From: Candidatus Aerophobetes bacterium Ae_b3a
GTDB taxonomy: Bacteria; Aerophobota; Aerophobia; Aerophobales; AE-B3A
Length of the DNA stretch: 49,532 nt
Reading direction: 5' to 3'
Assembly: GCA_005223095.1 (NCBI GenBank)
Contig: NJBQ01000006.1
Span: forward strand, 1 to 49,532
The translations under genes were made by a program, and so were the position numbers. This document shows positions 22,436 to 31,665 of the stretch, piece by piece. The notes under the pieces were generated by a model that ran no database searches, had not been told where the DNA came from, and saw only the letters and a program-made list of their open reading frames with translations. How positions within the stretch are numbered: position 1 is the first letter of the stretch; each line of letters begins with the position of its first letter.

Positions 22436-23221
22436 ATGTTAAGAGTTATTATTTGTGGCGCATTAGGAAGAATGGGTAAAGAGATAATATATAAGATTAG
22501 CCAGAGAGAAGATATAGAATTAGTAGGAGCCATAGAGTCCCCCCAGCATCCTTCATTAGGGAAAGAAACAGAAAAAGGAATCAAAGTTGGCTCTCATCTG
22601 GAAAATGTAGTTGAGAGAGATAGTATTATAATTGAATTTACCACTCCCCCAGCTACCCTGGAACATCTCAGAATTGCTGAAAAAAAAGGAATTCCTATGG
22701 TAATAGGAACCACCGGTTTTAAAGAGAAAGAGTACCAAAGAATAAAAAGGGCATCTAATGCTATTCCCATAATTATCTCTCCCAATATGAGTATAGGGAT
22801 TAATCTCCTCTACAGCATAGTAAAACAGATAACAAAGATTCTGGGCGAAAACTTCGATAAGGAAATCATAGAGACACATCACCGTAATAAAAAAGATGCT
22901 CCCAGTGGAACAGCGCAAAAAATCGCCCAAATCATAGCTGAAGTAGGGGATAGAAGTTTATCTGAGGTAGGTGTGTATGGAAGAAAAGGAACAAAAAACG
23001 AAGTAAGAAGTAAAAAAGAGATTGGTATCCATTCGATAAGAGGAGGAAGTGTAGTAGGAGAACATACAGTGCTATTTGCAGGAGAAGAAGAAAGATTGGA
23101 AATTACTCATAGGGCTGAATCTCGCGGGAGTTTTGCCCGGGGAGCCATTTTAGCCGCAAAATTCCTGGTCGGGAAAGAAAAGGGACTCTACGATTTCCAA
23201 GATGTTCTAGGGCTAAGATAG
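22436..23221 (+). CDS. dapB: 4-hydroxy-tetrahydrodipicolinate reductase
   Basis: A 261-residue DapB, which reduces hydroxy-tetrahydrodipicolinate to tetrahydrodipicolinate in the lysine/diaminopimelate pathway. MLRVIICGALGRMGKEIIYK is the nucleotide-binding start; IIETHHRNKKDAPSGTAQKI is the catalytic/substrate loop and SIRGGSVVGEHTVLFAGEEE the C-terminal signature. An upstream in-frame extension from 22376 is rejected because it reads through a decayed MITE. The stop TAG (23219-23221) overlaps the start of a heptad element. The DapL-like aminotransferase at 30.5 kb may use its product. Confidence 0.95.
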   Translation: MLRVIICGALGRMGKEIIYKISQREDIELVGAIESPQHPSLGKETEKGIKVGSHLENVVERDSIIIEFTTPPATLEHLRIAEKKGIPMVIGTTGFKEKEYQRIKRASNAIPIIISPNMSIGINLLYSIVKQITKILGENFDKEIIETHHRNKKDAPSGTAQKIAQIIAEVGDRSLSEVGVYGRKGTKNEVRSKKEIGIHSIRGGSVVGEHTVLFAGEEERLEITHRAESRGSFARGAILAAKFLVGKEKGLYDFQDVLGLR

Positions 23222-23349
23222 CGAATAGCGTTTAGCGTATAGCGCATAGTGAAAAATCTAAAACAAAAAAAAAGCAAAATCAAAGCGGATAAATTTATTA
23301 TTAAGCGACCTCCTCAATATGTTCCCCTAAACGCCAAATGCTCTAGGCT
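23220..23349. repeat. Gene-less heptad-array element, copy 2 (inverted relative of 18763-18898)
   Basis: The array 23220-23254 reads AGCGAAT, AGCGTTT, AGCGTAT, AGCGCAT, AGTGAAA; the opposite end 23322-23349 is a decayed inverted array. The inside matches 18797-18864 in reverse complement at about 85% by eye. It fills the dapB-pdxJ spacer: the first array gives the last base of the dapB stop and the other end lies just before the pdxJ ribosome-binding site. Confidence 0.85.
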
Positions 23350-23369
23350 ATATTTTAAGGAGATTGAGA

Positions 23370-24086
23370 ATGGCAAGATTGAGTGTAAATATTGACCATA
23401 TCGCTACACTACGTCAGGCAAGAAGAGTTAAAGAACCAGAGCCTATAGCAGCCGCCCTCCTGGCGGAACTGGCAGGAGCCGAAGGAATAACTGTCCACTT
23501 GAGGAAAGACAGAAGACATATCCAAGAACGTGACTTAGAAATACTGCGAGCCACAATTAAAACTAAATTGAACCTGGAGATGGGAACCAACGAGGAGATA
23601 GTAAAAATTGCCCTTAGAGTAAGACCGGATCTGGCAACTCTGGTGCCAGAAAAAGAAGAAGAGATAACAACCGAAGGTGGTCTGGACTTTTCCCGGAATG
23701 ATAGCAGGTTGAAAGAAGTAATATCCCTTCTCCATGACAGAAAAATAATGGTTTCCCTCTTTATTGACCCTACCTCCAGTAATATCAAGAAAGCACATAG
23801 ATATAACTCTGATACAGTAGAAATACATACAGGCCATTATGCTGAAACCAAGAACGAATTAGAAATTGCTACAGAACTAGAAAAAATCGCTGGAGCAGCA
23901 GCTCTAGCAAGAAAACTCGGCTTGGGAGTAAATGCGGGGCACGGACTAGACTATCAAAATGTGAAAAAAGTATGCTTGATAGAAGAAATACAAGAATTCA
24001 GCATTGGTCACTCTATTATTGCTCGAGCTTGTCTGGTAGGAATAAAAGAAGCGGTAGCCGAAATGCTCAAATTAATTGGAGGATGA
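23370..24086 (+). CDS. pdxJ: Pyridoxine 5'-phosphate synthase
   Basis: A 238-residue PdxJ, joining 3-amino-2-oxopropyl phosphate (3-amino-1-hydroxyacetone 1-phosphate) and deoxyxylulose 5-phosphate to pyridoxine phosphate. MARLSVNIDHIATLRQARRV is the family start; GAEGITVHLRKDRRHIQERD, LVPEKEEEITTEGGLD, MVSLFIDPTSSNIKKAHR, VEIHTGHYAE and NAGHGLDYQNV follow in order. AAGGAG at the right distance favours ATG 23370 over TTG 23364. It probably belongs to the dapB transcript but is separated from it by the heptad element. Confidence 0.95.
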   Translation: MARLSVNIDHIATLRQARRVKEPEPIAAALLAELAGAEGITVHLRKDRRHIQERDLEILRATIKTKLNLEMGTNEEIVKIALRVRPDLATLVPEKEEEITTEGGLDFSRNDSRLKEVISLLHDRKIMVSLFIDPTSSNIKKAHRYNSDTVEIHTGHYAETKNELEIATELEKIAGAAALARKLGLGVNAGHGLDYQNVKKVCLIEEIQEFSIGHSIIARACLVGIKEAVAEMLKLIGG

Positions 24087-24138
24087 CGCTAAGAAGATAT
24101 CGCCAGTTTTTGCCTAGCTATATACCTTACCATGTGAC

Positions 24139-24369
24139 GTAAATATTCAGTAAACCATGTCATTGTGAACAAGGTCCCGTAGTCGTGATGCGTCGTGCGT
24201 GATGTGTATTGCGCAATACGACATACGATATACGCAATGCGAAAAGCGAACGTGGTGAAGCAATCTTGGGTTAGATCGCTCAGCGTTACCTGGAGATTAC
24301 TTCGTTGCCCTGAAGGCTTTCAGGACTCCTCGCAATGACGGGAAGGAACGTATTCCACTGAATATTTAC
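24139..24369. mobile_element. MITE-like element, copy M2
   Basis: A 231-bp element with ends GTAAATATTCAGTAAACCA and CACTGAATATTTAC. It contains the eight-unit heptad palindrome 24187-24242 also seen in M1, plus CCTGAAGGCTTTCAGG and CGCAATGAC segments shared with M3. It occupies most of the 352-base pdxJ-acpS spacer. No ORF for a transposase is present. Confidence 0.75.
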
Positions 24370-24438
24370 ATGACGACGTAAAGGGAAAGGCAATACGATA
24401 TACAAGAATCGAGTAAAGCGAGTATTGGATTTGAGCTA

Positions 24439-24807
24439 ATGATTAAAGGAATTGGTATAGACATCATTAGGATAAAAAGAATAGATGAGGCTCTTGCTCG
24501 ATGGGGAAAACAATTTGAGGAGAGAGTTTTCACAGACAAAGAGATACAGAGTTCATATTGCTTGAGAAAGAAAGCAAAACTTGCTTATCTGGCCGGGAGA
24601 TTTGCTGCTAAAGAAGCTATATTTAAATCCATAGGAGGAGGAATAAGCTGGCGGCATATAGAAATCCTAGCTAAAGAGAGTGGTGAGCCTTATCTGGCTA
24701 ATAACAAAAAAACCAAAGAAGCTCTGGATGAAAAGAATATAAGAAGAGTTCTGATCAGCATCTCCCATGATAATGATTACGCTATAGCCCAGGCAGTGGC
24801 GTTATAG
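24439..24807 (+). CDS. acpS: Holo-[acyl-carrier-protein] synthase
   Basis: A 122-residue AcpS, transferring 4'-phosphopantetheine from CoA to acyl carrier protein. MIKGIGIDIIRIKRIDEAL has the conserved GIDI with its metal-binding Asp; LAYLAGRFAAKEAIFKSIGG carries the FAAKEA motif; the end is LISISHDNDYAIAQAVAL. Length is standard. It starts an operon with nnr and rho, nnr beginning 15 bases downstream. Confidence 0.95.
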   Translation: MIKGIGIDIIRIKRIDEALARWGKQFEERVFTDKEIQSSYCLRKKAKLAYLAGRFAAKEAIFKSIGGGISWRHIEILAKESGEPYLANNKKTKEALDEKNIRRVLISISHDNDYAIAQAVAL

Positions 24808-24822
24808 TGAAAGAGCAAGGAA

Positions 24823-26379
24823 ATGAAATTAGTCACCAGTGAGGAAATGCGCCGCATAGACAAAAAAGCCATAGAAGAAATAGGAATTCCCAGTATAGTT
24901 CTTATGGAAAATGCTGGTTTGAAGGTAGCTGATGCGATAGAAAAGAAATATGGTCCTCTAAAGGGAAAATATGTATATATCTTTGCTGGTTCTGGTAATA
25001 ACGGAGGAGATGGAATGGTAGTAGCCAGACATCTCTTTAACCAGAAAGTAAAGGCAAAAATATTTCTTCTAGCTGAAAAGAAAAACATTAAGGGAGATGC
25101 AGCAACCAACCTGGCCATTATTGAAAAAATGGGAATACCGATGAGGGAAATTACCTCTCCTGCCTTTATGAAATCATTAGAAAAAGAACTTGGGAAAGCG
25201 GACATAGTAGTAGATGCTCTTCTGGGCACAGGAGCAAAAGGAGCACCACGAGGATTAATGAAAAAAGTTATTGACTTGATTAATAAACACTCTAAAAACA
25301 CGGTAGCGGTGGATATTCCTACAGGAGTAGATGCAGATAGAGGAGAAGTACCGGGGGAAGCAATAAAGGCAGAATACACAGTTAGCCTTGCTTACCCTAA
25401 ACGAGGATTATATCTATATCCAGGGATGGATTATGCTGGTGAAATCGAGATAGCAGACATAGGAATCCCTACAGGTTCAGAAGAAGACAAAATTAACTCT
25501 GAACTTCTTACTCTGGCTGGCATTTCTAAGAAGTTATTCTTTAGAAAACCGTCTTCTCACAAAGGTAGCTTTGGACATCTTTTAGTCATAGCCGGCTCGC
25601 CAGGAATGACGGGAGCAGCCAGCCTAACTGCCCTTTCTGCTTTGAGAGTAGGAGCGGGCCTGGTAACATTAGGTATCCCTGAGGATTTGAATCCTATTTT
25701 AGAAGCTAAATTGACTGAGGTAATGACCCTCCCTCTACCTCAAAGTAAAGACAAAACTCTGTGCAAGGAAGGGTTTGAAAAAATCAAAGACTTCAGCCAA
25801 AAATGCAAGGCAATGGCCATCGGTCCGGGCATTTCTTCTACTAAACAAACTAGAGAACTAATTGGTACGATTATCGACCAATTGGATATCCCATTGGTTA
25901 TCGATGCTGACGGAATAAATGTCCTTGCCGGGGAACTCTCTCTGCTGAAAAAATACAAAGCCCCCCTAATAATTACTCCTCATCCAGGAGAGATGAGTAG
26001 GCTTGTGGGGGCTTCTGTAGAAGAGATTCAAAAGGACAGAATAGGATTCACTATGGCTCTAGCCAGGAGAATAGGAGCTATTGTAGTTTTAAAAGGAGCA
26101 AGAACAGTAATAGCCAGCAAAGAAGGTGATAGTTGGGTTAACCTGACCGGGAATCCAGGAATGGCTACTGGAGGAAGTGGAGATATTCTTACCGGAATAA
26201 TTGGCGGATTATTGACACAGAAACTTTCCTGCCTGGAAGCAGCCAAAACAGGAGTGTACCTTCATGGATATGCCGCTGACCTGGCTGCCCAAAAAAAAGG
26301 AGAAATAAGCCTCATCGCCAGTGATATTCTGGAAACCATCCCTGAGGCTACTAGGAGGATAAAGAGTGAATATAGCTGA
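24823..26379 (+). CDS. nnr: Bifunctional NAD(P)H-hydrate epimerase/dehydratase
   Basis: A 518-residue two-domain repair enzyme for hydrated NAD(P)H. Residues about 1-215 are the YjeF_N epimerase ([70 protein letters not shown]). Residues about 235-518 are the ribokinase-like dehydratase ([69 protein letters not shown]). Both halves look intact. AAGGAA precedes the ATG. It overlaps rho by 14 bases. The acpS-nnr pairing is widespread. Confidence 0.95.
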   Translation: MKLVTSEEMRRIDKKAIEEIGIPSIVLMENAGLKVADAIEKKYGPLKGKYVYIFAGSGNNGGDGMVVARHLFNQKVKAKIFLLAEKKNIKGDAATNLAIIEKMGIPMREITSPAFMKSLEKELGKADIVVDALLGTGAKGAPRGLMKKVIDLINKHSKNTVAVDIPTGVDADRGEVPGEAIKAEYTVSLAYPKRGLYLYPGMDYAGEIEIADIGIPTGSEEDKINSELLTLAGISKKLFFRKPSSHKGSFGHLLVIAGSPGMTGAASLTALSALRVGAGLVTLGIPEDLNPILEAKLTEVMTLPLPQSKDKTLCKEGFEKIKDFSQKCKAMAIGPGISSTKQTRELIGTIIDQLDIPLVIDADGINVLAGELSLLKKYKAPLIITPHPGEMSRLVGASVEEIQKDRIGFTMALARRIGAIVVLKGARTVIASKEGDSWVNLTGNPGMATGGSGDILTGIIGGLLTQKLSCLEAAKTGVYLHGYAADLAAQKKGEISLIASDILETIPEATRRIKSEYS

Positions 26380-27646
26380 ATTACAAAAGAAAAACATTCC
26401 CGAATTACATGAAATAGCGGACAAGAAAAAAATAGAAAATTACAGACACTTGAGGAAACAAGACCTTATATTCAAGATTATTCAAGATGAAATCAACCGA
26501 AAAAAAATTGTCTACGGCTCTGGAGTTTTGGATATCCTCAGCGAGGGATATGGATTTCTTAGGTCCACAAACTACACCTCAGGGCCTGACGACATATATG
26601 TTTCTCCTTCTCAGATTAAGCGTTTTGACATCAGAGAAGGGGATGCAGTTAGTGGCCAAATTAGACCTCCTAAGGAAAACGAGAATTATTTTGCTCTACT
26701 AAAAGTAGAGACAGTAAATGAAGAAGACCCAGAAAAAGCAAGAGAAAGAACCGTATTTGAAAATCTTACTCCTCTTTTTCCTCAAAAGCGCATTGTTTTG
26801 GAAAACGATTCGGCAGATATCTCTACTCGTCTAATTGACCTAATTTGTCCTGTAGGAAAAGGACAAAGAGGTCTTATTGTCGCTCCTCCCAAGACAGGAA
26901 AAACCATATTTTTACAGAAAATTGCTCACGGTATAGCAGTTAATCACCCAGAAATAGAACTTATGGTACTCCTAACTGATGAACGACCAGAAGAAGTTAC
27001 AGATATGCAACGCTCAGTAAAAGGAGAAGTTGCTTTCTCTACTTTTGATGAACCACCAAAAAATCACATCCGTGTAGCAGAATTAGTCATTGAGAAAGCT
27101 AAGAGGCTGGTAGAACAAAAACGTGATGTGGTAATCCTCCTGGATAGCATTACCAGATTGGCTCGAGCTTATAATCTCGTTATCCCTACCAGTGGCAAAA
27201 TTCTTTCTGGGGGGATAGATGCTAACACTCTACATCATCCTAAGAGATTCTTTGGGGCAGCTCGAAAAGTAGAAGAAGGGGGGAGTCTGACTATTCTGGC
27301 TACTGCTATAGTAGAGACAGGAAGTAAAATGGACGAAGTTATTTTTGAAGAATTTAAGGGAACCGGCAATATGGAACTACGCCTCACCAGAGAATTAGCG
27401 GAAAGGCGAATTTTCCCCGCTATTGACATGAATAGATCGGGTACAAGAAAAGAGGAACTACTATTAAGCGATAAGGAACTTTCTATGATATGGGCTCTTA
27501 GGAACTATCTTAACCGACAGAATTACAAAGAACCCATTGAAGCAGTAATAGAAGTAATGAAAAAAACGGAAAACAATAAGCAATTCCTGGAGATTGTATC
27601 TCACCTGGGAAAAGATTCAAATAAAAAGGAGGTAACTTTCCAATGA
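26366..27646 (+). CDS. rho: Transcription termination factor Rho
   Basis: A 426-residue Rho without a long N-terminal insertion. The N-terminal helical domain is followed by the RNA-binding cold-shock fold ([39 protein letters not shown]). The ATPase has APPKTGKT (Walker A), [31 protein letters not shown] (Walker B), the Q-loop stretch [20 protein letters not shown] and [23 protein letters not shown] 26366 with AGGAGG upstream is the start. It overlaps nnr, and its TGA overlaps the rpmE ATG. Confidence 0.97.
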   Translation: MNIAELQKKNIPELHEIADKKKIENYRHLRKQDLIFKIIQDEINRKKIVYGSGVLDILSEGYGFLRSTNYTSGPDDIYVSPSQIKRFDIREGDAVSGQIRPPKENENYFALLKVETVNEEDPEKARERTVFENLTPLFPQKRIVLENDSADISTRLIDLICPVGKGQRGLIVAPPKTGKTIFLQKIAHGIAVNHPEIELMVLLTDERPEEVTDMQRSVKGEVAFSTFDEPPKNHIRVAELVIEKAKRLVEQKRDVVILLDSITRLARAYNLVIPTSGKILSGGIDANTLHHPKRFFGAARKVEEGGSLTILATAIVETGSKMDEVIFEEFKGTGNMELRLTRELAERRIFPAIDMNRSGTRKEELLLSDKELSMIWALRNYLNRQNYKEPIEAVIEVMKKTENNKQFLEIVSHLGKDSNKKEVTFQ

Positions 27647-27849
27647 AAAAAAAAATTCATCCATCCTATCACGAAACAACCATCAGATGTGCCTGTGGAG
27701 CTGAATACAAAACTAAATCCACTAAACAAGATTTACATGTAGAGATATGTTCTCGTTGTCATCCCTTCTTTACCGGGAAACAGAAATTTGTTGATAGTGG
27801 GGGAAGAATAAAGAAATTCCAGGATAAATATGGACTTTCTTCTGATTAA
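27643..27849 (+). CDS. rpmE: 50S ribosomal protein L31
   Basis: A 68-residue L31 of the cysteine-containing, zinc-binding type: [13 protein letters not shown], then [20 protein letters not shown]. The order rho-rpmE is conserved widely; here ATG overlaps the rho TGA by four bases (ATGA). AAAGGAGG lies just upstream. Confidence 0.97.
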   Translation: MKKKIHPSYHETTIRCACGAEYKTKSTKQDLHVEICSRCHPFFTGKQKFVDSGGRIKKFQDKYGLSSD

Positions 27850-28110
27850 CGCCAAGAAATACCTCAGGACAATTTCTTCCGTCGCTGTATAGTAGCTTCT
27901 TATTATTTCTGCTCAGCTTCTCGTTTCGGGAAAAATATAAACTCGTCACTTTGCTCCTCAAACAGTATATTTTTCTTTCTCCTCAACTCGAAGCTTCGTT
28001 AAGGTTCCTCCTATAAGGCTTCTTCAGAAAATGTCCTTCGGTAGGCCATATAATCCCTAGTTCATCAAGAAACAAAACCTCAGGACAATTTTCCTACCTC
28101 TAAGATACGA
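27850..28110. repeat. Dispersed repeat family E, copy 1
   Basis: About 260 bases shared with 30138-30445 and in part with 47583-47812. It begins AAGAAATACCTCAGGACAAT and TTCTTCCGTCGCTGTATAGT, continues with GCTCCTCAAACAGTATATTT and TTCTTCAGAAAATGTCCTTC, and ends near GTTCATCAAGAAAC. This copy lacks the CGGCCTTCGGCC hairpin present in the other two. It separates the convergent rpmE and LysM genes. No coding capacity is supported. Confidence 0.75.
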
Positions 28111-28123
28111 TTCACAGCTCTTG

Positions 28124-28834
28124 TTACTCCGCAGGGATTACCAGTTTCTGTCCAGGATAGATTACTGCAACATCACCAATCCTATCTTTATTGGCTTCGT
28201 AGATTATGCGCCATTTACCAGGATCATTATAGACATCCTTAGAACCCGCGATGCGCCACAAACTATCACCTTTCTTTACTTCGTAGATATTCTTAGCTTT
28301 AACCTCATAAAGACCAGTTGATTTAAGTTTGATACTTGCTTTTTTCCCCAATCCCTTTTCTAGATTCCTCACTCTTCTTATTATGTCATCTACTTTAGCC
28401 AGAATCATATCTGTCTTTTCTTGAGTTTGTTTGGCTAATTCCCTGGTCTCCTTTATAGCTTGATCAGCTTGAATCCTGGCAGAAGCAGCCATCTCTTTTG
28501 CCAGAGAAACTTCCGCCCTGAGCTCTTCTACGCTTGCTTTCAGTGCCCTTGCCTCTATTGTATTTATCAATCCTTCAGCCAGTTTTGCCCGCCATAATCC
28601 CAATCTGTAGAGGACTTCCTCCTTGAATTCAGCCATCTTTACCATTGTCTCCAGGGAAATATCTTTTGCTTCTACTATCGTCTGGCTTAACTGAGCGTAT
28701 TCTTCCTGTAAACTCTCTAATTCATTCTCAATTGCCTCAAGAGAAGAATCACCTTGTGCTACCCCTGCACTGCCAGCCAAAGCGCATAACAACAGCATCG
28801 TCCCTAATATACCAAATACCTTTCTCTTCTGCAT
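28124..28834 (-). CDS. Secreted coiled-coil protein with C-terminal LysM domain
   Basis: A 236-residue exported protein. MQKRKVFGILGTMLLLCALA is a signal peptide. Residues about 25-175 form an alpha-helical coiled coil (ELESLQEEYAQLSQTIVEAK and others). The C-terminus is one LysM module with an enlarged middle (YEVKKGDSLWRIAGSKDVYN, then AVIYPGQKLVIP), expected to bind peptidoglycan. ATG 28834, 8 bases after AAGGAGG, is preferred over the GTG at 28843 that overlaps this site. It is the second gene after the repeat coiled-coil protein. It probably anchors a periplasmic or cell-surface structure to the wall. Confidence 0.82.
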   Translation of the reverse strand: MQKRKVFGILGTMLLLCALAGSAGVAQGDSSLEAIENELESLQEEYAQLSQTIVEAKDISLETMVKMAEFKEEVLYRLGLWRAKLAEGLINTIEARALKASVEELRAEVSLAKEMAASARIQADQAIKETRELAKQTQEKTDMILAKVDDIIRRVRNLEKGLGKKASIKLKSTGLYEVKAKNIYEVKKGDSLWRIAGSKDVYNDPGKWRIIYEANKDRIGDVAVIYPGQKLVIPAE

Positions 28835-28847
28835 CTTTTCCACCTCC

Positions 28848-29963
28848 TTAATGGCTAAGACTACAATAGGCAGCCGCTAGAAGCCCAAGACCTAACAGTA
28901 ATCTCTGTGTTTTCAATTTCTTAATCGTGGCTAAATGTTCCTCATTAGCAACTTTTAAGCCATCATTAGCAACTTCCAAACCAGTTATTTCACTTCTTAA
29001 TTCTCCTGCTACCTTAAAGTAGTTATCGGTAATCTTCTTGATGGTCTCGGCTTGCTCGGCAACTTTCTCCTCCAGCTCAGCATTGATAGCATTTAGCTCT
29101 CCGGTTACTCTGAAGAAGTTATCGGTGATTTGTTTGATGGTCTTGGCTTGCTCGGCATTGGCAGCCTTAAGAGGATCTATCTGAGCCTTTAGCTCTTCGG
29201 TTACTTTAAAGAAGTTATCGGTGATTTGTTTAATGGTCTCGGCTTGCTCGGCATTGGCAGCCTTAAGAGGATCTATCTGAGCATTTAGCTCTCCGGTTAC
29301 TTTAAAGTAGTTATCGGTAATCTTCTTGATGGTCTCGGCTTGCTCGGCAACTTTCTCCTCCATCTCAGCATTAATAACCCCTAATTCTCTGCTTACTCTA
29401 AAGAAGTTATCGGTGAGCTTCCTGATGGTCTCGGCTTGCTCGGCAACTTTCTCCTCCATCTCAGCATTAATAGCCTTTAGCTCTCCGGTTACTTTAAAGA
29501 AGTTATCGGTAATCTTCTTAATGGTCTCGGCTTGCTCGGCATTGGCAGCCTTAAGAGGATCTATCTGAGCCTTTAGCTCTTCGGTTACTTTAAAGAAGTT
29601 ATCGATGATTTGTTTAATGGTCTCGGCTCGCTCAGCAACTTTCTCCTCCATCTCGGCATTGATAGCATTTAGCTCTCCGGTTACTTTAAAGAAGTTATCG
29701 GTGATTTGTTTGATGGTCTCGGCTTGCTGGGCATTGGCAGCCTTAAGAGAATCAATCTCTTTCATCAACTCTTTTGTTGTTTCGAAGAAATTATCCGTTA
29801 GCTGCTCAATTATCCATGTTTGATCGGCAATCGCCGCCTTAGCTTCTGCTAATTGGTCCCGCAAAGTCTCTTCTTGAGCCACAGCTGGTAGTTGTATACA
29901 TACTGTAAACGAAACTATAACTAATACCAACAGCAACTTATTGAACATCCCTTTTTTTAGCAT
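28848..29963 (-). CDS. Exported coiled-coil protein with nine ~31-residue repeats
   Basis: A 371-residue protein with a signal peptide (LLLVLVIVSFTVCIQLPAVA, cleaved near AQE). The body is nine copies of a roughly 31-residue unit centred on ETIKQITDNFFKVTGEL. Two spacer types alternate: AQIDPLKAANAEQA and NAINAEMEEKVAEQA. Charge and hydrophobic spacing indicate a long coiled coil. The C-terminus LLLGLGLLAAAYCSLSH is hydrophobic and may insert in a membrane. The DNA repeats are nearly identical, so copy number may vary between strains. AAAGGAGGT precedes the ATG. It is in an operon with the LysM gene. I do not recognise a named family. Confidence 0.8.
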   Translation of the reverse strand: MLKKGMFNKLLLVLVIVSFTVCIQLPAVAQEETLRDQLAEAKAAIADQTWIIEQLTDNFFETTKELMKEIDSLKAANAQQAETIKQITDNFFKVTGELNAINAEMEEKVAERAETIKQIIDNFFKVTEELKAQIDPLKAANAEQAETIKKITDNFFKVTGELKAINAEMEEKVAEQAETIRKLTDNFFRVSRELGVINAEMEEKVAEQAETIKKITDNYFKVTGELNAQIDPLKAANAEQAETIKQITDNFFKVTEELKAQIDPLKAANAEQAKTIKQITDNFFRVTGELNAINAELEEKVAEQAETIKKITDNYFKVAGELRSEITGLEVANDGLKVANEEHLATIKKLKTQRLLLGLGLLAAAYCSLSH

Positions 29964-30108
29964 TTCTGTTAAACCTCCTTTTTATTTATTCCAGAAACTC
30001 TAAATTTTCTATGCTTTCACCTCCTTTCTCATTATACCATTTTCCCTTTCCTCAAATCACTTTTTGTCTCTTAATCATCTGCAAACAAGAACATCATTAT
30101 TTAAAAAC

Positions 30109-30137
30109 ATCTTATCATACCTTCTAATAGGTGTCAA
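30109..30137 (-). promoter_or_regulatory. Promoter of the coiled-coil/LysM operon
   Basis: On the minus strand TTGACA (30137-30132), a 17-base spacer and TAAGAT (30114-30109). The leader to the start at 29963 is about 140 bases. The -35 box abuts the left edge of repeat element E copy 2. Confidence 0.65.
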
Positions 30138-30445
30138 GAAATGCCTCAAGACAATTTCTTCCGTCACTGTATAGTAGCTTCTTATTATTTCTACTCAGCT
30201 TCTCGTTTCGGGAAAGATATAAAAGACTTTGAAGGGGGAAACATCCCCCCTCAACGGCCTTCGGCCTGCTCCCCCCAAGTTCAAAAAAAGGCAAAACATC
30301 GTCGCCTTGCTCCTCAAACAGTATATTTTTCTTTTTCCTCAACTCGAAGCCTCGTTAGGGATGCCCCTAATAAGGCTTCTTCAGAAAATGTCCTTCGGCA
30401 GAGATGTAATTAGACCTCCCGGACAATCCTCGCTGTTTCTCGTGT
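30138..30445. repeat. Dispersed repeat family E, copy 2
   Basis: About 300 bases, related to 27850-28110 across the first ~90 bases and again from GCTCCTCAAACAGTATATTT onward. It has an added middle containing AGGGGG/CCCCCCT and CGGCCTTCGGCC hairpins, shared with 47583-47812. It lies in the divergent spacer between the coiled-coil operon promoter and the aminotransferase end. An open frame across it (30141-30413) has no protein-like features. Confidence 0.78.
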
Positions 30446-30463
30446 CTCGCCAATTGAGTTCTT

Positions 30464-30506
30464 CAATTCTCTAGTCGTTGCTCAAAAAGAAACGACTAGA
30501 GAATTG
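30464..30506 (-). terminator. 16-bp perfect hairpin overlapping the aminotransferase stop codon
   Basis: The arms CAATTCTCTAGTCGTT (30464-30479) and its complement (30491-30506) enclose an 11-base loop. The aminotransferase stop TAG (30498-30496) is in the first-transcribed arm. There is no trailing U-tract, though the loop is U-rich on the transcript. It is probably a 3'-end structure or terminator. Confidence 0.55.
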
Positions 30507-31665
30507 ACCCTATTTGGCTTACCGCTTTTTCTATTTTTTCCTCATCAGCAACGAGAGCAAATCTTACAAAGCCCTCTCCTCCTTCCCCAAAGCCAATCCC
30601 GGGAGAAACTACTACCCCTGTTTTCTGTAAGAGAAACTTACTAAACTCCAAAGAAGACATCCCTGAATAAGAAGGAGGAATAGAAGCCCAAACATACATG
30701 GTAGCCATAGGAAGTTCTACCTCCCAACCTAGCTCTGTCAGTCCCCGCACTAACACATCTCTTCTTTTTTGATAAACCTGACGAATCTCCTTCACGCAAT
30801 CCTGTGAATTCGTCAAAGCTAAGCAGGCCGCTTTTTGAATGGGAGTAAATATGCCAAAATCAATATAAGATTTTACCCGAAAAATAGAATCTATAATATC
30901 TCCATTTCCTACTACAAAACCTATCCGCCACCCTGGCATATTATAGGTCTTAGAAAAAGAATGAAATTCAATCCCAAGCTCTTTAGCTCCCTTTGTTTGA
31001 AGAAGGCTGGGCGGTCTATATCCATCAAAGGTTATCTCAGAATAGGCAAAATCGTGAATCAGAATAAGTCCATACTTTCTGGCAAAAACAACTGTTTCTG
31101 CAAAAAATTCCTTACTTGCTATGGCTGCCGTAGGATTATTAGGATAACTGACAAGGACAGTCTTGGCTTTCTTTAGCACTTCACCCGGGACAGAGGAGAA
31201 ATCAGGAGAAAAATCATTCTCTTTGTTAATAGGAAGAGAGTAGACGTCGCCACCAGCTAAAAGAGCTCCATTAAAATGAACAGGATAGGTAGGGGTGGGA
31301 ACTAAAGCTATGTCTCCCGGATTAAGAGAAGCAAGATAAACGACTGCTATTCCCTCTTTTGAGCCAGTCAAAGGAAGAACCTCCTCTTCAGGGTCCAATG
31401 CAACCTGAAACTTTTTCTTGTACCACTCTGCAATACCTTCTCTTAACTCTTCATCTCCTCTTGCTGGAAGGGGATAACGATGAGAAAGGGGATCCATCAC
31501 CGCCTCCCTGAGGGCTTCTACAATATGAGAAGGAGTAGATAAGTCTGGATTTCCCATTCCCAAGTCTATCACATCACCTCTCTCTTGCGCAACCTTCTCT
31601 TTCATCTCGTTTATGGTAGTAAACAGATAAGGGGGGATTCTTTTAACCCTCTTTGCTAATTGCAT
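30496..31665 (-). CDS. dapL: PLP-dependent aminotransferase, LL-diaminopimelate aminotransferase-like
   Basis: A 389-residue fold-type I aminotransferase. Segments: LGMGNPDLSTPSHIVEALRE, LTGSKEGIAVVYLASLNPGD, VPTPTYPVHFNGALLAGG, VSYPNNPTAAIASKEFF, HDFAYSEITFDGY, and the PLP-lysine region FHSFSKTYNMPGWRIGFVVG. This resembles the DapL/AlaC group, which makes LL-diaminopimelate directly from tetrahydrodipicolinate, or alanine from pyruvate. DapB at 22.4 kb makes the DapL reading attractive, but the motifs do not settle substrate. It follows the leuC-type gene with no gap, so a role with 2-oxo acids (branched-chain or aminoadipate type) is an alternative. Confidence 0.7.
   Translation of the reverse strand: MQLAKRVKRIPPYLFTTINEMKEKVAQERGDVIDLGMGNPDLSTPSHIVEALREAVMDPLSHRYPLPARGDEELREGIAEWYKKKFQVALDPEEEVLPLTGSKEGIAVVYLASLNPGDIALVPTPTYPVHFNGALLAGGDVYSLPINKENDFSPDFSSVPGEVLKKAKTVLVSYPNNPTAAIASKEFFAETVVFARKYGLILIHDFAYSEITFDGYRPPSLLQTKGAKELGIEFHSFSKTYNMPGWRIGFVVGNGDIIDSIFRVKSYIDFGIFTPIQKAACLALTNSQDCVKEIRQVYQKRRDVLVRGLTELGWEVELPMATMYVWASIPPSYSGMSSLEFSKFLLQKTGVVVSPGIGFGEGGEGFVRFALVADEEKIEKAVSQIGSIL

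Noticed and set aside
28848-29963. Regularly spaced ~96-bp direct repeats resembling a CRISPR or tandem array
   Set aside because: The repeats are in frame within one open reading frame with a signal peptide and encode a coiled-coil unit; spacer and repeat sizes do not fit CRISPR.
30141-30413. 90-residue plus-strand open frame
   Set aside because: It lies entirely within repeat family E, whose other copies do not preserve the frame.
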